The translations under genes were made by a program, and so were the position numbers. A stretch of 7,163 bases of DNA, from assembly GCA_023259875.1 (NCBI GenBank), contig JALRFL010000235.1:1-7163 (forward strand), read 5' to 3'. The notes beneath the pieces are model-generated. The model was not told the origin of the DNA, made no database searches, and saw only the letters and a program-made list of their open reading frames with translations. Position 1 is the stretch's first letter; each line of letters starts with the position of its first letter. Shown here piece by piece: positions 1 through 6,768 of this stretch. This stretch comes from Alphaproteobacteria bacterium (lineage in GTDB: Bacteria; Pseudomonadota; Alphaproteobacteria; Puniceispirillales; UBA1172).

Positions 1-2
1 GG

Positions 3-179
3 CTTGAAGACCTACATAAAATTTGCCGCGACGATTTTCCGGCGCCCTGTTCGTCAATTTTTGCAGGCTTCAAGGAAATGTTACCCGCTCTATGGAAACA
101 ACGCACAAATCCTGACTATTATGTAAAACGTCCCCTACCAACAACAGCAAACCCCTATAATTATGGCCCTCGGGGCTAA
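3..179 (+). CDS. C-terminal end of an unidentified protein (possibly a fatty-acid desaturase), 5' end outside window
   Basis: A frame open from the window edge ends at a TAA at 177-179, giving 58 residues with no start in the window. The peptide has protein-like composition: it begins LEDLHKICRDDFP, continues with FKEMLPALWKQR, and ends in NPDYYVKRPLP followed by a short Pro/Asn/Tyr/Gly tail. The pattern 'L..LH......P......F.EMLPAL..Q..NP.Y..KR.LP' resembles my memory of the tails of membrane fatty-acid desaturases, downstream of their third His box. No His box is in the window, so this identification is a weak inference. It is not part of the usual dcw cluster, where mraY would be expected upstream of murD. 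The stop is followed by non-coding or unrecognised sequence, then the truncated murD. That it is coding is moderately likely; the product is uncertain. Confidence 0.4.
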   Translation, partial: LEDLHKICRDDFPAPCSSIFAGFKEMLPALWKQRTNPDYYVKRPLPTTANPYNYGPRG

Positions 180-345
180 GACATTAAAGTTTTTACATAT
201 CTTGGCGGGACCAGCATTTTGCCTTTGCAATCCTCTAACCACGTGGGCTTTATACGCTGGTTCCACTATGTAAGGATCGGGCAAATGTTTTGGCGTTTTG
301 TTAGTTTTGACAGCCGCGGCACAGCAACTTTCATGACGGCCATAA
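180..345. other. Unrecognised stretch between the upstream ORF end and the start of MurD homology
   Basis: This stretch of about 165 bp has no similarity to any protein I recognise in six frames by eye. Frame 3 stays open from 180 into murD, but the peptide it encodes (for example FIRWFHYVRIGQMFWRF) does not resemble the MurD N-terminal or central domain. A minus-strand frame is also open across most of it, without recognisable motifs. No convincing promoter, terminator, tRNA or inverted repeat was seen. It either is a real intergenic spacer after a rearrangement or belongs to an assembly junction. Confidence 0.5.
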
Positions 346-1232
346 TAACTGCGGTCATGGCGCTTGATGACCCCGGCCCTGATGGCGTTATCGTGCTGGA
401 ATTATCATCCTCTCAGCTTGATATTTCCCCGGGATTAACCCTTGACGCCGCCGCCGTGTTGAATATCACCCCTGATCATCTTGACCGCCATGGCGGCTGG
501 GATGGATATGTGGCTGCCAAGGCACGCATCACAGATGCCCTGCCGGCCTCACAACACCTGTTGATAGGGGATGATGCTGGATGTCAGGCCTTAGCAAGCC
601 GCCTGTCGCATCAGGTGCAAGCCATTAATCCAAATTGCGCCCCACAAAAAGACCTGCCGCCTTCGTTGCGCGGCGCGCATAACCAGATGAATATCGCCGC
701 CGCTATCAGCCTGTTAGGCCAGTTGGGCATCACCACTAATGACTGGGGAAGCTTGCTTAGCGATTTTGTCGGATTGCCGCATCGCATGGAATGGGTGGCG
801 CATCATAATGGGGTGGATTTCATCAATGATAGCAAAGCCACCAATGGCGTTGCCGCCGCCAAAGCCCTAGGCAGTTTTGCAAATATTTACTGGATTGCAG
901 GCGGGCGGATGAAAGACGATGTGCTAGGGGATGCCATTCATGCGCTTGATCATGTTCTCCACGCCTATCTGATTGGAGAGGCAACAGATCACTTTGCCGC
1001 CGCACTGGATGGCATTGTCCCCTATCACAAATCTGGCGATATCGTTATCGCTACACGCCAAGCCTATGACGCCGCCCGACATGATGCCAAACCGGGGGCA
1101 ACCGTATTGTTATCCCCTGCCGCCGCCAGTTTTGATCAGTTTGCCAATTTTGAAGAGCGCGGAAAGCATTTCCGTGACGCGGTTGAAGCCTTGTGCGAAC
1201 AAGACCATAAGCGAGATCACACCCATGTTTAA
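219..1232 (+). CDS. murD: UDP-N-acetylmuramoyl-L-alanine--D-glutamate ligase (MurD), 5'-truncated, probably non-functional as it stands
   Basis: MurD is the cytoplasmic ATP-dependent ligase that adds D-glutamate to UDP-MurNAc-L-Ala. MurD similarity begins near 345 (TAVMALDDPGPDG). In residues counted from 219, it continues through ELSSSQLD (61-68), NITPDHLDRHGG (82-93), the AAKAR lysine (101, normally carbamylated), AHNQMNIAAA (153-162), GLPHR (185-189), NDSKATN (203-209), AGGRMKDD (227-234) and SPAAASFDQF (299-308). This covers about two thirds of the family's usual 440-470 residues. Missing are the N-terminal UMP-binding domain and the P-loop (G[ST]NGK[ST]T), about 140 residues. The first ~43 residues of the open frame are unrelated to MurD. 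Possible starts are TTG 219, ATG 285 (preceded by AAGGA at 272-276, 8-nt spacing), ATG 333 and ATG 357; none restores the P-loop. The 3' end overlaps ftsW by 8 bp in the normal dcw way. Either the gene is truly broken or the left edge is an assembly chimera. Confidence 0.85.
   Translation: MPLQSSNHVGFIRWFHYVRIGQMFWRFVSFDSRGTATFMTAIITAVMALDDPGPDGVIVLELSSSQLDISPGLTLDAAAVLNITPDHLDRHGGWDGYVAAKARITDALPASQHLLIGDDAGCQALASRLSHQVQAINPNCAPQKDLPPSLRGAHNQMNIAAAISLLGQLGITTNDWGSLLSDFVGLPHRMEWVAHHNGVDFINDSKATNGVAAAKALGSFANIYWIAGGRMKDDVLGDAIHALDHVLHAYLIGEATDHFAAALDGIVPYHKSGDIVIATRQAYDAARHDAKPGATVLLSPAAASFDQFANFEERGKHFRDAVEALCEQDHKRDHTHV
272..276 (+). promoter_or_regulatory. Possible Shine-Dalgarno for an ATG start at 285 in the truncated murD frame
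   Basis: AAGGA lies 8 nt upstream of an in-frame ATG at 285-287 and is the best-supported start of the truncated murD frame. The TTG at 219 has no obvious ribosome binding site. The match may be chance, since the peptide that would follow does not look like MurD until about residue 22 from this start. Confidence 0.25.
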
Positions 1233-2439
1233 TCGCACCGACAGAAGCATGATTAGTGTGTGGTGGTGGACGATTGATCGGTCTGTGCTGATCATGGCGA
1301 TGATACTATCCGTTGTTGGTGTTCTGATGGTTATGGCGGCTAGTCCAACAGTTGCCCTCAAGATCGGGGCTAATGAGTGGCATTTTGTTATTCGCCACGC
1401 GGTCTTTTTGATCATAAGCCTTGGGGTGATGATGATCGCCGCCATGTGTAATGAGGGCATGATCCGCGTCATTGGTATCTTTGGGCTATTGGCTATGATG
1501 ATCTTGATCGTCATGACCTTAACCATTGGATCAGAGGTAAAAGGCGCCACGCGCTGGATTTCTCTTGGATCTTTCAAGATACAACCTTCGGAGTTTGCTA
1601 AGCCTTGCTTTGCTATCACTTCTGCTTGGCTGCTTAGCCTTTGGCGCGAGGAAAGGCGTTTCCCGGGCTGGATCTATTCCATTGGGTTGCTGTTGATGAT
1701 GGTGTTTCTGATGGTGATGCAACCTGATATCGGCATGACCATTCTGTTTGTCATGACTTGGGCGTTGCTGATTTTCTTGGCTGGGATGCCAATTGGGCAG
1801 GTGATTGGTCTTGCTGGGATTGCGCCTATTTTTGCCTATCTGGCATATGTGTTTTTGCCCCATGTGACCATTAGGGTCGATAAGTTTCTTAACGGCACGA
1901 ATGATCAGGCAGATATCGCTATGGAAAGCTTTTCTCATGGCGGTTTCTTTGGTGTTGGCGCATCCGAAGGGGTGGTAAAAAAATATCTGCCTGATGCCCA
2001 TGCTGATTTCATTTACGCGGTCGCCGCCGAAGAATATGGCGCCATTATTTGCCTGATCTTGCTGATTTGCTATGGCTTTGTGGTGTTACGCGGATTTAGC
2101 CATGCCCAAAAATCCGAAAGCCTATTCCGAACATTGGCCATCGCTGGCCTGACCTTGCAATTTGGTCTTCAGGCTGTGATCCATATGGCATCATCGGTTC
2201 AATTGATCCCGACCAAGGGGATGACCCTGCCCTTTATCAGTTATGGGGGATCATCGCTGATTACCTCTGGCTTGACCATTGGTCTTTTGATTGCGCTGAC
2301 GCGTCGTCGTAATACCCATGAAAAGCGAAATACCGCCGCCAGATCAATGCCTGCATCTCCACCAAATCATGCCCCTGATCATGCCCCTGATCATGCCTCT
2401 GACCATGCCCCCATCCCCCAAGGAGGCGCGCATGGCTAA
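1225..2439 (+). CDS. ftsW: Septal peptidoglycan glycosyltransferase FtsW (SEDS family)
   Basis: FtsW is the inner-membrane SEDS protein that, with its partner PBP3/FtsI, polymerises lipid II into septal glycan. The 404-residue product fits the family length. Hydrophobic segments suggest about ten membrane spans between residues 20 and 360. Conserved SEDS motifs are GATRWISLG (107-115) and QPSEFAK (120-126), then QPDIG (166-170), the extracellular-loop motif KKYLPDAHADF (252-262), EEYG (269-272) and PTKGMTLPFISYGG (329-342). Asp261 matches the Asp essential for polymerisation in RodA/FtsW; the motif here is HADF where HTDF is usual. I chose ATG 1225, which gives the typical Trp-rich alphaproteobacterial N-terminus (SVWWWTIDR). 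A longer frame from 973 only runs through murD. The start overlaps murD by 8 bp and lacks a clear Shine-Dalgarno, so it may depend on coupling to murD translation. The cytoplasmic tail carries a four-copy (N/D)HA(P/S) repeat. Confidence 0.96.
   Translation: MFNRTDRSMISVWWWTIDRSVLIMAMILSVVGVLMVMAASPTVALKIGANEWHFVIRHAVFLIISLGVMMIAAMCNEGMIRVIGIFGLLAMMILIVMTLTIGSEVKGATRWISLGSFKIQPSEFAKPCFAITSAWLLSLWREERRFPGWIYSIGLLLMMVFLMVMQPDIGMTILFVMTWALLIFLAGMPIGQVIGLAGIAPIFAYLAYVFLPHVTIRVDKFLNGTNDQADIAMESFSHGGFFGVGASEGVVKKYLPDAHADFIYAVAAEEYGAIICLILLICYGFVVLRGFSHAQKSESLFRTLAIAGLTLQFGLQAVIHMASSVQLIPTKGMTLPFISYGGSSLITSGLTIGLLIALTRRRNTHEKRNTAARSMPASPPNHAPDHAPDHASDHAPIPQGGAHG
2365..2412 (+). repeat. Four-copy 12-bp in-frame tandem repeat in the 3' end of ftsW
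   Basis: The units are AATCATGCCCCT, GATCATGCCCCT, GATCATGCCTCT and GACCATGCCCCC, each exactly four codons, encoding NHAP-DHAP-DHAS-DHAP (FtsW residues 381-396). The differences between copies are single bases, consistent with recent slippage or duplication in a disordered cytoplasmic tail. Copy number changes would keep the reading frame and end 20 bp before the murG start, leaving murG's ribosome binding site intact. Confidence 0.93.
2420..2426 (+). promoter_or_regulatory. Ribosome binding site of murG
   Basis: AAGGAGG is a near-perfect Shine-Dalgarno sequence located inside the last codons of ftsW, 5 nt before ATG 2432. It decides the murG start: the same frame is open further upstream to 2318, but that part only reads through the ftsW repeat tail. 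Confidence 0.85.
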
Positions 2440-3535
2440 ACCTGTGGTCATTCTGGCGGCTGGCGGCACAGGAGGGCATATTTTCCCTGCGCTTTCTGTT
2501 GGTGAAGTTTTGATCAAAGCCGGATGGAAACCTGTTTTTATGACCGATGCGCGTGGGCGGCATATGATCCCTGATGAGTATTCTTGTGTCACGATATCGG
2601 CGGCCTCACCTTTTGCGGCTAGTCTGCGGATGCGGTTGTGGCGTCTGTCGCGATTAGGGCTTGGCTTTATGATGTCCGCGTTGACTATCCTGATACGCCG
2701 TCCAAAGGCCGTGATCGGCTTTGGGGGGTATCCTGCGGTCGCCCCTGTGCTTGCCGCCCGGGGATTTCGTCTGCCAGTCATGTTGCATGAACAAAATGCC
2801 TCTATGGGTCGCGCCAATCAGTTTCTGGCAAAACGGGCAAAAATTCTGGCGACCTCTTGGCCAGTAACAAAAGGCATAGCGCAGGATAAATCCGCGCAAA
2901 TTGTGGTCACAGGAACGCCAGTGCGAGCGGCATTTCATCAGATTGGGCAAGACGGTTACAACCCACCACAAGAAAACGGCCCAGTGAGGCTGCTTATTGT
3001 TGGTGGAAGCCTAGGGGCAAGCATCTTTGGCGACACGGTTCCCGAAGCCATAAGCCGCCTGCCAGATGCCTTAAAGAAACGCTTGAAATTGGTTCATCAG
3101 GTTCGGGCAGAACAGACCGAAGCGGTGCGTGAACGCTATCAGAATAATGGCATTGATGCGGTCATCACCCCGTTTATCAAAGACATGGCAACAGAAATGC
3201 GCCAAGCGCATCTGGTGATTTGCCGCGCGGGGGCATCATCGGTAGCAGAACTGGCGGCGGCTGGACGCCCTGCCCTCTTGGTTCCTTATCCGAATGCTAT
3301 GGATGATCACCAAACCGCTAATGCCAAGGTTATTCATGATATCGGCGGCGGCTGGCTGACCCCTGAAGTTGAAATGAGCGCAGGATCACTGGCTGGAAAA
3401 ATCGCCGCTCTTACTGCTGATCCAGCAAAACTGACCATCGCCGCGACCAATGTGCTTCAGCTAGCCAAACCCGAGGCCGCGCACGAATTAGCAGAGCTTG
3501 TGATGACCATGACCGAGAGGAGAGCCGCATCATGA
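2432..3535 (+). CDS. murG: UDP-N-acetylglucosamine--N-acetylmuramyl-(pentapeptide) pyrophosphoryl-undecaprenol GlcNAc transferase (MurG)
   Basis: MurG is the membrane-associated GT-B glycosyltransferase (family GT28) that transfers GlcNAc from UDP-GlcNAc to lipid I, forming lipid II on the cytoplasmic face. The 367-residue product fits the family (E. coli 355). The N-terminal domain has the G-loop GGTGGHIFPA (11-20, catalytic-site His16), GFGGYPAVAP (96-105) and HEQNA (119-123). After the linker motif GTPVR (161-165), the C-terminal donor-binding domain has GGSLGA (191-196), CRAGASSVAELAAAGRP (264-280) and DDHQTANA (291-298). Glu273 and Gln294 match the UDP-GlcNAc ribose and sugar contacts of E. 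coli MurG (Glu269, Gln288). The start at 2432 has a strong ribosome binding site and gives the usual short lead into the G-loop. It overlaps ftsW by 8 bp and murC by 4 bp (ATGA). Nothing essential appears to be missing. Confidence 0.97.
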   Translation: MAKPVVILAAGGTGGHIFPALSVGEVLIKAGWKPVFMTDARGRHMIPDEYSCVTISAASPFAASLRMRLWRLSRLGLGFMMSALTILIRRPKAVIGFGGYPAVAPVLAARGFRLPVMLHEQNASMGRANQFLAKRAKILATSWPVTKGIAQDKSAQIVVTGTPVRAAFHQIGQDGYNPPQENGPVRLLIVGGSLGASIFGDTVPEAISRLPDALKKRLKLVHQVRAEQTEAVRERYQNNGIDAVITPFIKDMATEMRQAHLVICRAGASSVAELAAAGRPALLVPYPNAMDDHQTANAKVIHDIGGGWLTPEVEMSAGSLAGKIAALTADPAKLTIAATNVLQLAKPEAAHELAELVMTMTERRAAS

Positions 3536-4956
3536 GCCAGCTTCCCCTCAATATCGGGCGCATCCATTTTACCGGCATTGGCGGTATCGGCATGAGTGGC
3601 ATTGCCGAGATTCTGCATGATATGGGCTATGAGGTTAGCGGCAGTGACACCACAAGCAACACCAATGTGAAGCGACTGATGGCTAAAGGCATCCCCATTA
3701 CAATCGGTCAGACCGAAAACAATGTGGAAGGCGCGGCAATCATTGTTGTGTCCACAGCGATCAAACCAGACAATCCCGAAATGCTGGCCGCCCGTAAAAA
3801 ATTCTTGCCCGTGGTGCATCGGGCAGAAATGCTTGGCGAGTTGATGCGGCTGAAATGGTCTGTGGCAGTGGCTGGCACGCATGGCAAGACTACGACCACA
3901 TCGTTGGTCGCCTCGCTATTAGATGCAGGCGGCATAGACCCCACGGTTATCAATGGCGGCATTATCACCGGTTGGGGCAGCAACGCCCGTCTTGGCAAAA
4001 GCGAATGGATGGTGGTCGAAGCCGATGAGAGCGATGGATCATTCGCAAGGCTTAACCCCACGGTTGCCATCGTCACGAATATTGACCCCGAACATTTGGA
4101 TCACCACGGCAGTTTTGACAATTTGAAACAAGCGTTTCGGGATTTCGTGTCATCTATCCCGTTTTATGGTTTTGCCAGCCTTTGCATTGATCACCCAACG
4201 GTTCAGCGCATGATTGCTGATATTCCTGAACGGCGGCTGATTACCTATGGGTTTTCGGCTAGCGCGGATTTGCGCGGCATCAATCTGCGTGCAGAAGATC
4301 AGCATATGGTGTTTGACGCGATTGTCAGCAAGCGCATTAGCGATATTGGGGTGATTACCGATCTGCGTCTGCCTATGCTTGGCGATCATAATGTCCTTAA
4401 CACCTTGGCCGCGATTAGCGTTTGCCTTGAAATGAACATTCCGCCAGAGCGGATTCGAGATGCGGTACAACAATTTAAGGGGGTTGGACGCCGTTTTGAT
4501 CGTAAAGGCGTGGTTAGGGATATTACCGTTATCGACGACTATGGGCATCATCCGGTTGAGATCACCGCCGCCCTCGCCGCCGCCAGAATGCTTAAACCTA
4601 ATCATCGCATCATCGCCGTATATCAGCCGCACAGATACACCAGAATGCGCGATTTGTTCAATGATTTCTGCGCCTGTTTTAATGACGCTGATCATGTCAT
4701 CGTTGCCGATGTTTATGCCGCAGGGGAAGCCCCGATCGAAGGCTTTTCGCGTGACGATTTCATTAACGGCTTGATTGCCCATGGGCATCCTTCGGTTAGC
4801 GCTATGGATACCCCAGAAACCCTAGGCCAGCTTATCATGGAACACGCCAGACCAGGTGATGTGGTGATGTGTTTGGGCGCAGGAACAATCACTAATTGGG
4901 CGGCAGAATTACCGCATCAGTTGGCCAGCATCACAGGTGAGGAGGTTTTGCCATGA
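3532..4956 (+). CDS. murC: UDP-N-acetylmuramate--L-alanine ligase (MurC)
   Basis: MurC is the cytoplasmic Mur ligase that joins L-alanine to UDP-MurNAc using ATP, the first step of stem-peptide assembly. The 474-residue product fits the family (E. coli 491). The N-terminal Rossmann domain carries GIGGIGMSGIAE (15-26). The central ATPase domain has the P-loop AGTHGKTTTT (114-123, Lys119), NGGIITGWG (141-149), EADESDGSF (163-171) and NIDPEHLDHHG (183-193), followed by LGDHNVLN (283-290). The C-terminal domain has GVGRRFD (317-323), DDYGHHPVEI (335-344), YQPHRYTR (364-371) and CLGAGTI (447-453). HHP and PHRYTR are typical of MurC rather than MurD, MurE or MurF. AGGAG at 3518-3522 lies 9 nt before the ATG. 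The start codon overlaps the murG stop (ATGA), and the stop overlaps murB in the same way, suggesting translational coupling on both sides. The gene appears intact. Confidence 0.97.
   Translation: MSQLPLNIGRIHFTGIGGIGMSGIAEILHDMGYEVSGSDTTSNTNVKRLMAKGIPITIGQTENNVEGAAIIVVSTAIKPDNPEMLAARKKFLPVVHRAEMLGELMRLKWSVAVAGTHGKTTTTSLVASLLDAGGIDPTVINGGIITGWGSNARLGKSEWMVVEADESDGSFARLNPTVAIVTNIDPEHLDHHGSFDNLKQAFRDFVSSIPFYGFASLCIDHPTVQRMIADIPERRLITYGFSASADLRGINLRAEDQHMVFDAIVSKRISDIGVITDLRLPMLGDHNVLNTLAAISVCLEMNIPPERIRDAVQQFKGVGRRFDRKGVVRDITVIDDYGHHPVEITAALAAARMLKPNHRIIAVYQPHRYTRMRDLFNDFCACFNDADHVIVADVYAAGEAPIEGFSRDDFINGLIAHGHPSVSAMDTPETLGQLIMEHARPGDVVMCLGAGTITNWAAELPHQLASITGEEVLP
4940..4945 (+). promoter_or_regulatory. 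Ribosome binding site of murB
   Basis: AGGAGG lies inside the 3' end of murC, 7 nt before the ATG at 4953, which itself overlaps the murC TGA. It fixes the murB start. Confidence 0.8.
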
Positions 4957-5873
4957 CCAACCTCATTTCTCGACTTCCCCGTGTTCGCGGCGAATACCAA
5001 ACACATATCAGCATGGCTGAACACACTTGGTTTGGGGTTGGCGGTGCCGCCGAGGTGTTATTTACCCCTGCGGATGCCGAAGACCTGCAAGCTTTCCTCA
5101 AAGCCCTTGATGCCGATATCCCTGTCTATCCTGTTGGGGCTGGGTCTAATCTGTTGGTGCGTGATGGCGGCGTTAACGGCGTTATGATCGCAACAAAAGC
5201 GATCAAACATCACCATATCGAGGGCACAGATTTAACCGTTGGCGCAGGCTGGCTTGATGCGGAAGTGGCCAGACTGGCGGCGCGCGCAAATATCGCCGGG
5301 CTGGAATTTCTGATTGGAATTCCCGGCACCATTGGTGGCGGATTGCGCATGAATGCAGGTGCCTTTGGCAAAGAGTTTCGGGATGTGGTTATCTCCGCCA
5401 CCGCAATCGATCGCCAAGGCCAGCGGCATGAGGCCACACCAGAGGAAATGGGAATGGGGTATCGCCACAGCAATGCCCCGCAAGATTGGGTTTTTGTCTC
5501 TGCCACCTTGGCAGGAGAAAGCGGAAAATCCGAAGACATTCGCGCCGCCATGAAAGCGATTATCGCCACCCGTTCTGATGCCCAGCCGCAAGGTGTGCGG
5601 ACAGGCGGCAGCACCTTTGCAAACCCAGATGGACATAAAGCGTGGCAGTTGATTGATCAGGCTGGATGCCGGGGGCTAACCCATGGCGCGGCTGAAGTTT
5701 CGGAAAAACATTGCAATTTTTTGATTAATCGCGGCGGCGCCACCGCCGATGAAATTGAAACCCTTGGCGAGACCATCCGCGACCGCGTGAAGGCCACTTC
5801 TGATGTGGATTTGCGTTGGGAAATTCGCCGCATAGGCACAACCGCATCAGGAGGCAAGCATGAGCAAGACTAG
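4953..5873 (+). CDS. murB: UDP-N-acetylenolpyruvoylglucosamine reductase (MurB)
   Basis: MurB is the cytoplasmic FAD-dependent reductase that uses NADPH to convert UDP-GlcNAc-enolpyruvate to UDP-MurNAc, the substrate of MurC. The 306-residue product has the length and motifs of the shorter alphaproteobacterial form. The FAD-binding region shows TWFGVGGAAE (25-34), GAGSNLLVRDGG (62-73), GLEFLIGIPGTIGGG (116-130) and MNAGAFG (133-139). GYRHSN (169-174) follows, then TGGSTFANP (217-225), where Ser220 is the likely proton donor (Ser229 in E. coli). DLRWEIRRIG (286-295) supplies the C-terminal Glu290, matching the active-site Glu325 of E. coli. The ATG at 4953 is preceded by AGGAGG and overlaps the murC stop by 4 bp. 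The end overlaps ddl by 14 bp, the largest overlap here. Having murB between murC and ddl is a typical alphaproteobacterial trait. Confidence 0.97.
   Translation: MTNLISRLPRVRGEYQTHISMAEHTWFGVGGAAEVLFTPADAEDLQAFLKALDADIPVYPVGAGSNLLVRDGGVNGVMIATKAIKHHHIEGTDLTVGAGWLDAEVARLAARANIAGLEFLIGIPGTIGGGLRMNAGAFGKEFRDVVISATAIDRQGQRHEATPEEMGMGYRHSNAPQDWVFVSATLAGESGKSEDIRAAMKAIIATRSDAQPQGVRTGGSTFANPDGHKAWQLIDQAGCRGLTHGAAEVSEKHCNFLINRGGATADEIETLGETIRDRVKATSDVDLRWEIRRIGTTASGGKHEQD
5849..5854 (+). promoter_or_regulatory. Ribosome binding site of ddl
   Basis: AGGAGG lies within murB, 5 nt before the ATG at 5860. It supports a ddl start 14 bp inside murB. Confidence 0.8.
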
Positions 5874-6768
5874 CGGCTTGACTGCCTTTTTGATGGGCGG
5901 TTGGACAGATGAGGCCGAGGTATCCCGGAACACCGCCAAAGCCTGTTTTGATGCCGCGATAGCCGCAGGGTGGGATTGCGAGTTGATTGAAGTGGATCGG
6001 GATATCGCAAACCGCCTGATGCAAATCCGTCCTGCGCGTGTTTTTAACGCATTGCATGGCCAGATGGGGGAAGATGGCAATATCCAAGGGCTCTTAAATC
6101 TTTTGAATATTCCTTATACCCATAGCGGCGTCATGGCATCCGCTATCGCCATGGATAAACCCATGACAAAGAAAGTGCTGGCAAAATCTGGCATCCACTT
6201 TGCCGAGGATATCGCACTGACCATCCATCCGGACAACCGGATAACCACAGAAACCTCTGGCGCTATTGTGATCAAGCCGCGCAACACCGGAAGCAGTTTC
6301 GGGGTAAGCATTGTTCATGACGGCGGTGAGATGCCAAGGGCTGATCACTGGCCTCAAGGCACAAAATTAATCGCCGAACGCTTTATCCCAGGGCGTGAAT
6401 TGACGGTGAGTGTCCTGCATGGTGAGCCACTGACCGTTACCGAGATAAGTCAAGACAACGCCTTTTATGACTATGAGGCGAAATACGCCGCTGGTGGATC
6501 ACAACATCAGCTGCCTGCCGATATTGATAGCACCACCTTTGCCACCGCGATGGCATGGGCGGCGCTTGCCCATAAGGAATTGGAATGCCGAGGCGTAAGC
6601 CGGTCAGATTTCCGTTTTGATGACGACACCGGCGCCCTTGTCATGCTGGAAATCAACACCCAGCCCGGGATGACCTCAACCTCACTCGTGCCAGAGCAAG
6701 CCCAATTTAAGGGCATAAGCATGACCGAACTGATGACATCTTTATTGGAGGCCGCACAATGCGACTAG
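5860..6768 (+). CDS. ddl: D-alanine--D-alanine ligase (Ddl)
   Basis: Ddl is the cytoplasmic ATP-grasp ligase that joins two D-alanines into the dipeptide later added by MurF. The 302-residue product matches DdlB length (306 in E. coli). The N-terminal motif GGWTDEAEVS (13-22) corresponds to GGTSAEREVS of E. coli; Glu18 matches Glu15, which contacts the first D-Ala, but the following Arg is Ala. Next come FNALHGQMGEDG (62-73), YTHSGV (86-91) and MDKPMTKK (98-105). The ATP-grasp part has VIKPRNTGSSFGVS (137-150), AERFIPGRELTV (172-183) and YDYEAKYA (203-210, with Tyr209 over the active site). RSDFRFD (248-254) and LEINTQPGMTSTSLVP (263-278) supply the metal ligands Asp250, Glu264 and Asn266. 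The substrate-site residues I can align are present. The gene overlaps murB by 14 bp and ftsQ by 10 bp. Confidence 0.96.
   Translation: MSKTSGLTAFLMGGWTDEAEVSRNTAKACFDAAIAAGWDCELIEVDRDIANRLMQIRPARVFNALHGQMGEDGNIQGLLNLLNIPYTHSGVMASAIAMDKPMTKKVLAKSGIHFAEDIALTIHPDNRITTETSGAIVIKPRNTGSSFGVSIVHDGGEMPRADHWPQGTKLIAERFIPGRELTVSVLHGEPLTVTEISQDNAFYDYEAKYAAGGSQHQLPADIDSTTFATAMAWAALAHKELECRGVSRSDFRFDDDTGALVMLEINTQPGMTSTSLVPEQAQFKGISMTELMTSLLEAAQCD
6746..6751 (+). promoter_or_regulatory. Ribosome binding site of ftsQ
   Basis: TGGAGG lies inside the 3' end of ddl, 7 nt before the ATG at 6759. It supports an ftsQ start 10 bp before the ddl stop ends. Confidence 0.7.

Noticed and set aside
164..194. Possible terminator after the upstream ORF: short stem TGGCCC/GGGCTA around the TAA, then TTTTT at 190-194
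   Set aside because: The stem is six pairs with one G-T wobble and a three-base loop, and the T-run begins 12 bases after it, so it is not a convincing intrinsic terminator.
274..285. GSGK in another frame, considered as a remnant of the MurD P-loop displaced by a frameshift
   Set aside because: The surrounding residues do not match GTNGKSTT or its context, and the frame is closed by stops on both sides within a short distance.
225..346. Promoter-like boxes: TTGACA at 307-312, TTGCAA at 225-230, TATACG at 251-256, CATAAT at 341-346
   Set aside because: No pair has a good -10 at 16-18 nt from a good -35. TTGACA is 28 nt from CATAAT, and TTGCAA is 20 nt from TATACG.
973..1224. 84-residue upstream extension of the ftsW frame
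   Set aside because: It lies wholly inside murD in another frame, has no MurD or FtsW similarity, and ATG 1225 gives the normal FtsW N-terminus.
2318..2431. 38-residue N-terminal extension of MurG
   Set aside because: It reads the ftsW repeat out of frame (repeated IMPL). The strong AAGGAGG and the usual MurG N-terminus place the start at 2432.
4150..4788. Long antisense open frame of 212 codons opposite murC, and similar ones opposite murG, murB and ddl
   Set aside because: The + strand has unmistakable conserved enzymes here. The antisense peptides show no recognisable motifs and are shadows of codon bias.
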